Origin: Desulfobacteraceae bacterium | GTDB taxonomy: Bacteria; Desulfobacterota; Desulfobacteria; Desulfobacterales; Desulfosalsimonadaceae | Length of the DNA: 11,351 bases | Direction: 5' to 3' | Assembly: GCA_027353395.1 (NCBI GenBank) | Contig: DAIEHU010000032.1 | Coordinates: 1-11,351, forward strand | Shown here: piece after piece, positions 7,946-11,351 of the stretch | How positions within the stretch are numbered: the stretch's first letter is position 1 | Layout of the letters: each line of letters starts with the position of its first letter | Position numbers and translations under genes: made by a program | Notes under the pieces: generated by a model | Seen by the model: the letters and a program-made list of their open reading frames with translations, nothing else | Database searches by the model: none | Told to the model about the DNA's origin: nothing

Positions 7946-9469
7946 TTATATAGTTGCCCTGGATACGATAATCCGGTTGCCCTTTACCGCCGATACCACA
8001 ATGGGCGTATCTTTTTCCATGAATTCCCCTTCCGTGACCACATCAAACAAATCGTCATGAATGATGGCCTTTCCCGATGGCCGCAGATAGGAAAGCGCCA
8101 CCCCCTGATCCCCGGCGTTTACTTTCGCCGTATCCCTAGAATCCGCATGGGCCTGTCTTAAATCCGTCGTCAGAAAAGGCCCCTGCCGCCCGATGGAAAA
8201 CCGGGGCAAAACATACCGCAAGAAAAGAAGAGCCGCCAGAAACGCCCCGATATACGCGATAATCACCACCGTGAGATTATGCGCCAGCAAATCCCCTTCC
8301 CAGGGAATCATCGGGTCGGGAATCACAAAATTCTGAAGGGTCAGCGCCATGCCCGCCATAATGCAAATAATGCCGGCAAACCCAGCGATGCCGAAGCCGG
8401 GCAGCACAAACACCTCAAAGCCCATCAGCACAAGTCCGGAAACAAGGATGAGCAGCTCGGTATAATCCGCCAGCCCGACCATGTACTGGCCGAGGAACAC
8501 GATGGCGAGACAACTGACGCCGACAATGCCCGGCAGCCCGAACCCCGGCGCTTTCATCTCAAGATAGAGCCCGGCAAGGCCGATCATCATGAGAATCGGC
8601 GCGATGCGTCCGATCAGCCGGACCAGGCTCTCCGACCAGCTCTCATCAACGGGAATCAATGTGTAATTCTCAATCTTCATCCGATGGAGCATATCCGCGA
8701 TGCTTGCGGCGGTGAACTCCGAAAACCCAAGCGCCACGGCTTCAGCCGCATCCATGGTCAGGAGCGCGCCTTTTTCCACAACGGTTTTTTTGCCGGTGAT
8801 TTTCCTTTTTTGGGCATCGGTGAGGCCATTGTATTCCCTGGCATCCATGAATTGCCGATGGCCGTCTTTCTCCACGCTCAATATTTCCCGGTCCGGCGAC
8901 ACCATGGCTTCCGCCAGTTTTTCCGGATAGCCGTTGCGCCTGGCAAGCGCCCGGAACTTCGCCCGCAAGGGCGACTGGAATTTCTCCCCCAGCATTTCAA
9001 CGCCTTCATGGGAATAGGAAATGGGGGCGCAATCGCCGATGGTGGCGGCCGGACACATCACCAGTTTCCCGCAGGCCAAGGCGATGAGCGCGCCTGCGGA
9101 TATGGCTTTCTTTTCCACAAAGGAGATGGATCGATTTTCAGGAATCTTCAGCAGGGTGTCGACGATTTCCAGGGCCGAATCCACCCGGCCGCCGAAGGTG
9201 TCGATATTGATCACCACCAGGGCGTCCGTATCTTTGGCTGCGGCCTTTTGCGCCCTGGCAGCAAATTCGGCCATGCCTGGGTCAACCTCCCCGGAAAAGG
9301 AAATGACATAAACGGTTTTTTTTAAATCGGCGGCCGGTGAATCCGGCGCGCCCAAGACGATGGAATGCGATAATCCGATCAGGCCCGCCAGCATTAGACC
9401 GGACGGAAGCAGAACATGAATGAGCAAATCAAGCAACCGGGTTTTCAAAATGACCGCCTGTTTCTTCAC
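7946..9469 (-). CDS. nfeD: NfeD membrane-bound serine protease, long form (ClpP-like domain)
   Basis: The 507-residue protein has the full NfeD architecture: N-terminal signal or anchor (about 12-40), ClpP/crotonase-like protease domain (about 50-260), four to five membrane helices (about 285-420) and a C-terminal OB-fold (about 446-507). The nucleophile is Ser124 in KAISAGALIAL, preceded by the oxyanion-type NIDTFGGRVD (88-97). The partner Lys of the Ser-Lys dyad is probably Lys171 (AKFRALARRNG) or Lys163; I cannot decide between them by eye. Archaeal homologues cleave hydrophobic C-terminal segments of membrane proteins such as stomatin/flotillin relatives, which agrees with floA two genes on. 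The start is uncertain. The GTG at 9469 gives a good signal peptide but no clear ribosome site, and a TTG at 9448 is an alternative. Two tiny frames with strong ribosome sites overlap or precede this region. Confidence 0.93.
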   Translation of the reverse strand: MKKQAVILKTRLLDLLIHVLLPSGLMLAGLIGLSHSIVLGAPDSPAADLKKTVYVISFSGEVDPGMAEFAARAQKAAAKDTDALVVINIDTFGGRVDSALEIVDTLLKIPENRSISFVEKKAISAGALIALACGKLVMCPAATIGDCAPISYSHEGVEMLGEKFQSPLRAKFRALARRNGYPEKLAEAMVSPDREILSVEKDGHRQFMDAREYNGLTDAQKRKITGKKTVVEKGALLTMDAAEAVALGFSEFTAASIADMLHRMKIENYTLIPVDESWSESLVRLIGRIAPILMMIGLAGLYLEMKAPGFGLPGIVGVSCLAIVFLGQYMVGLADYTELLILVSGLVLMGFEVFVLPGFGIAGFAGIICIMAGMALTLQNFVIPDPMIPWEGDLLAHNLTVVIIAYIGAFLAALLFLRYVLPRFSIGRQGPFLTTDLRQAHADSRDTAKVNAGDQGVALSYLRPSGKAIIHDDLFDVVTEGEFMEKDTPIVVSAVKGNRIIVSRATI

Positions 9470-9508
9470 TGCGGGGTGCGAAGTCCATTAAGCCTCCCAA
9501 AAAGGCAT
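9429..9508 (-). promoter_or_regulatory. Possible leader with two overlapping mini-frames ahead of nfeD
   Basis: On the minus strand a GGGGAGG lies four bases before an ATG at 9508 that encodes MPFWEA and stops at 9490-9488. That stop overlaps a second ATG at 9488 (TAATG), which has its own GGGAGG four bases upstream and encodes 19 residues (MDFAPRSEETGGHFENPVA), stopping at 9431-9429. The nfeD GTG at 9469 lies inside this second frame in another phase. The repeated GGGAGGCTTxATG layout looks like a duplicated ribosome site. It could be a translational-coupling leader, or chance. The peptides themselves match nothing I know. Confidence 0.3.
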
Positions 9509-9539
9509 AAAGCCTCCCCGGTTTTGATCTTTGGCGTTT

Positions 9540-9690
9540 TTAAAGGTTGATGCAATCGTAAAAAGTCATCGCCCCGGCGCAGGCCGGGGTCCAGACAATT
9601 TATTACTGACCGGATATACTGGATTCCGGCTTTCGCCGGAATGACGGAAAAATATTTCTTCCGGCTTTTTACGATTGTATCATTCCTTAA
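9540..9690. repeat. MITE-like inverted-repeat element flanked by TTAA
   Basis: The outer arms at 9540-9565 and 9665-9690 are inverted copies matching at 22 of 26 positions. The inner 13 bases (CAATCGTAAAAAG and its complement) are perfect, and each arm begins with TTAA. Inside lie two head-to-head units, 9565-9594 (GTCATC to GTCCAG) and 9619-9645 (CTGGATT to AATGAC). Each folds into its own hairpin: CCCCGGC with loop GCAG at 9572-9589, and ATTCCGGC with loop TTTC at 9623-9642. The GTCATTCCGGCG core is a dispersed repeat I associate with several proteobacterial genomes. There is no coding capacity, so any movement would need a transposase elsewhere. The TTAA ends could be a target duplication or simply part of the arms. 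Confidence 0.7.
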
Positions 9691-9705
9691 TATAAAGCGA
9701 TATCT

Positions 9706-9761
9706 GCGGCATAAGCCGCTCCTCGCACATGAATGGGCGCGGATGGGTTATAAAATAACCC
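9706..9761 (-). terminator. Two hairpins just downstream of the TPR lipoprotein gene
   Basis: Directly after the stop codon, 9745-9761 is a perfect 7-bp stem (GGGTTAT and ATAACCC) with a 3-base loop. A second 5-bp GC stem (GCGGC and GCCGC, loop TTAT) lies at 9706-9719. Neither is followed by a clear U-tract on the minus strand, so these are not textbook intrinsic terminators. They may protect the 3' end or act with a factor. The rest of the 292-bp gap (9470-9761) holds the inverted-repeat element, the nfeD leader and nothing else I can identify. Confidence 0.35.
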
Positions 9762-10715
9762 CTATAAATACAAATTCTTAAAAACTTCCCGGATTTCTTG
9801 TTGCAACTGCCCCACCCCGCCTTTTTCCAGGGCCGCCTGATAACTGGTCTGGGATATGAGCCGGCATTGCTGGAACACCACCGCATTAGGTTTTTCCGGA
9901 TTTGAAACCGCGGCGAACAGAATGATAATCTCCTGGGCCGATTCCGTGTCTTTGCCCTTTTTCAAGGCATGATAGGGAAACACCACGCCTTTTTTATCAA
10001 TAACAACCGGTGGCCGGGGCTCCAGATCAGAGATGAAAATATCCTGCTGAGACAGTTGCTTCATCATGGAATCCTTGACCTGCTGAGGCACCAGATCCTG
10101 GACCATGTTCACCGACGGATTCTTCATCGCCGCTGGCGCTTGTCCGCCTGTGGCGTGGCTTTCTCCGGCAGACGCTTGCTTTTCAGACGGCTGGGCGGCC
10201 CCATCCCCGTTTTGTTTACCCTCGCACACGCCGATATTTTTTCGCAGCACCGCGAGCCTGGGGTCATCCGCCGGAATCTTCTTTTCCGCGATGGCCAGGG
10301 ACTGCTTAAAAAAGGATGCGGCCAGAGTATATTGCTTCTGTGTATAATACAGGCTTGCCAGATTGTTCATGACCTTGGCCGCCTCCTCGCTTTCCGGTCC
10401 GGCGGACTTCTTGACGATGGATAACGCCCGGAGATAAGTGGATTCGACTTTTCCCGCATCCCCCATCGCCTGATAAACCAGTCCCAGGGTTTCCAGGCAT
10501 ACGGCTGTCTTCGGATGGTCAGCGCCGTTTTCCTTTTCCGATTTTTCAAGCGCTGCTTGCGCTTTCGCCAGCGCCTGGTCTTTCTGTCCGGCCTGCACCA
10601 GTTTCAACGCTTTCGCGTTCAGCGCATCCACCGTTTGATCACTGTCCTTTGAGCACCCAGGGAGGCAAATAACCATCAATAATAATACCAATATGATGCA
10701 ACTAAAAGTCTTCAT
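9762..10715 (-). CDS. TPR-repeat lipoprotein
   Basis: The 317-residue protein has a clear lipoprotein signal with lipobox LPGC and lipidated Cys21. Three tetratricopeptide-type helical hairpins follow at about 33-66, 70-104 and 112-146 (LNAKALKLVQAGQKDQALAK, then LGLVYQAMGDAGKVESTYLR, then LASLYYTQKQYTLAASFFKQ), of the kinesin-light-chain style with long helices. A low-complexity Gly/Ala/Ser/Gln linker covers about 165-200. A separate C-terminal domain (about 203-317) contains alternating beta strands and a final helix, including VVIDKKGVVFPYHAL and AQEIIILFAAV; I do not recognise it. The ATG is well supported by AGGAG 5 bases upstream. The protein should sit in the periplasm on a membrane and scaffold protein contacts. 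It lies 65 bp after the acyltransferase gene and is separated from nfeD by a repeat-bearing gap, so it may be a unit of its own. Confidence 0.9.
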   Translation of the reverse strand: MKTFSCIILVLLLMVICLPGCSKDSDQTVDALNAKALKLVQAGQKDQALAKAQAALEKSEKENGADHPKTAVCLETLGLVYQAMGDAGKVESTYLRALSIVKKSAGPESEEAAKVMNNLASLYYTQKQYTLAASFFKQSLAIAEKKIPADDPRLAVLRKNIGVCEGKQNGDGAAQPSEKQASAGESHATGGQAPAAMKNPSVNMVQDLVPQQVKDSMMKQLSQQDIFISDLEPRPPVVIDKKGVVFPYHALKKGKDTESAQEIIILFAAVSNPEKPNAVVFQQCRLISQTSYQAALEKGGVGQLQQEIREVFKNLYL

Positions 10716-10746
10716 CGCTCTCCTTTTTCATCTGATTGAAATTTAG

Positions 10747-10775
10747 ACATTAATAGCACTAAATACACGCATCAA
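10747..10775 (-). promoter_or_regulatory. Possible sigma-70-like promoter for the TPR lipoprotein gene
   Basis: In the 65-bp gap on the minus strand, TTGATG (10775-10770) is followed after 17 bases by TAATGT (10752-10747), about 30 bases before the ATG. The -35 is a fair match to TTGACA, and the -10 is weak. The surrounding AT-rich sequence also favours a promoter, but this is judged by eye only. Confidence 0.3.
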
Positions 10776-10780
10776 GCCAT

Positions 10781-11351
10781 TTAAAATTTTCGTTGTCTCC
10801 GGTCGCCGATCACTCGAGCCGGAACGCCGCCAACAATTTGGTAATCTGACACATTCTGTGTCACCACCGCCCCTGCCGCGATCACGGCGCCATTGCCAAT
10901 GATTACACCAGAATTGATCACGGCATTGGCGCCGATCCACACATCATTTCCGATGGTCACAGGATTCAAAATATGGTTCTGGGTCGTCATGGGTGCGTCA
11001 AGATGACGAATATCATGATCCGATGACACAATCACCACATTCGGGCCGATCATCACACTATCCCCAATGCGCACCCCGCCCCTTCCATCAATCAGTGCGC
11101 CACAATTGATGGAAAAAGACCGCCCTATGGTTATTCCGTAGGAATGTGTGAAATAAACTCCTGGATAAATAAGACAAAACGCATCTATTTTCTTGAAGAG
11201 CATCCGGTAAAAGAGCCATCTAAACCCCATGCCGGTCAAACCCGGCAAAGACCGGAACAACCAGCCGAAAAATTCCTCGATCCAGATATGAACCAGTTGG
11301 CGACCATAACGCTTAATGAATCGAACCACGGGGTGCAAGATAGGATTATTC
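10781..11351 (-). CDS. Hexapeptide-repeat acyltransferase (left-handed beta-helix), 5' end probably beyond the window
   Basis: The protein matches the WcaF/Maa/LacA-like acetyltransferase group, which transfers acetyl or other acyl groups from CoA to sugars in surface polysaccharide or related pathways. After an amphipathic, Trp/Phe-rich N-terminus, hexapeptide turns run from about residue 68 (numbering from the TTG at 11338): ITIGRS, LIDGRGG, VRIGDSVMIGPNVVI, then VTIGNDVWIGANAVI, VIIGNGAVIAAGAVV, closing with the typical IVGGVPARVIG. The probable catalytic His is His108 in VSSDHDIRHLD. The trimer binds CoA along the helix. The TTG at 11338 has no visible ribosome site, and the frame stays open to the window edge (codons NNPI ahead of it), so I treat the gene as partial at its 5' end. 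The substrate cannot be told from sequence. Whether it is co-transcribed with the TPR lipoprotein gene 65 bp downstream is open. Confidence 0.93.
   Translation of the reverse strand, partial: NNPILHPVVRFIKRYGRQLVHIWIEEFFGWLFRSLPGLTGMGFRWLFYRMLFKKIDAFCLIYPGVYFTHSYGITIGRSFSINCGALIDGRGGVRIGDSVMIGPNVVIVSSDHDIRHLDAPMTTQNHILNPVTIGNDVWIGANAVINSGVIIGNGAVIAAGAVVTQNVSDYQIVGGVPARVIGDRRQRKF

Noticed and set aside
8279..9325. A 348-codon rightward open frame opposite the NfeD protease gene
   Set aside because: Its product is rich in His, Gly, Arg and Gln with no domain pattern, and it lies entirely antisense to a clear NfeD gene; it is a codon-bias shadow.
1..11351. CRISPR array, tRNA, rRNA, phage or defence system
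   Set aside because: No regularly spaced repeats, cloverleaf-like sequences, rRNA motifs or recognisable phage or defence proteins were seen on either strand.

Overview
The window looks like chromosomal sequence from a Gram-negative bacterium. I see two signal-peptide lipoproteins, a C-terminal segment resembling an outer-membrane barrel, and a mix of TTG, GTG and ATG starts. Gene content and style (paired NfeD proteins plus FloA, a class I HMG-CoA reductase, dispersed GTCATTCCGGCG-type repeats) fit Desulfobacterota or a related 'deltaproteobacterial' group. That placement is inference from gene families, not a computed result.

Layout. Positions 1-3031 read rightward: a coiled-coil lipoprotein (22-885), then a secreted UshA/5'-nucleotidase-like protein (893-3031). 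The second protein keeps the fold signature but has lost the metal-binding residues, and it carries a barrel-like C-terminal extension. These two converge on a long leftward block. The last codon of the nucleotidase-like gene and the last codon of murJ share the bases TTAA at 3028-3031.

The leftward block, in transcription order from the right edge, is: a hexapeptide acyltransferase that is probably cut by the window edge (10781-11351); a TPR lipoprotein (9762-10715); a 292-bp intergenic region with hairpins and a MITE-like inverted repeat; a long NfeD serine protease (9469-7946); a short NfeD (7933-7457); the flotillin FloA (7432-6440); a small single-pass membrane protein (6405-5878); HMG-CoA reductase (5832-4663); and the lipid II flippase MurJ (4596-3028). 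Gaps from NfeD to MurJ are 12 to 66 bp, so these six genes are probably one transcription unit.

How they may work together. NfeD proteases and flotillins form a membrane-quality and membrane-domain module that depends on polyisoprenoid lipids in bacteria where it has been studied. In this window the module is followed directly by an enzyme making mevalonate, an isoprenoid precursor, and by the flippase for an undecaprenyl-linked cell-wall precursor. The unit therefore has a membrane and isoprenoid theme, though the functional link is inference. The most unusual items are the apparently metal-dead nucleotidase-like protein with a barrel-like tail, the lone HMG-CoA reductase in an NfeD/FloA/MurJ operon, the 151-bp TTAA-flanked inverted-repeat element, and two tiny overlapping reading frames with strong ribosome sites just ahead of nfeD.
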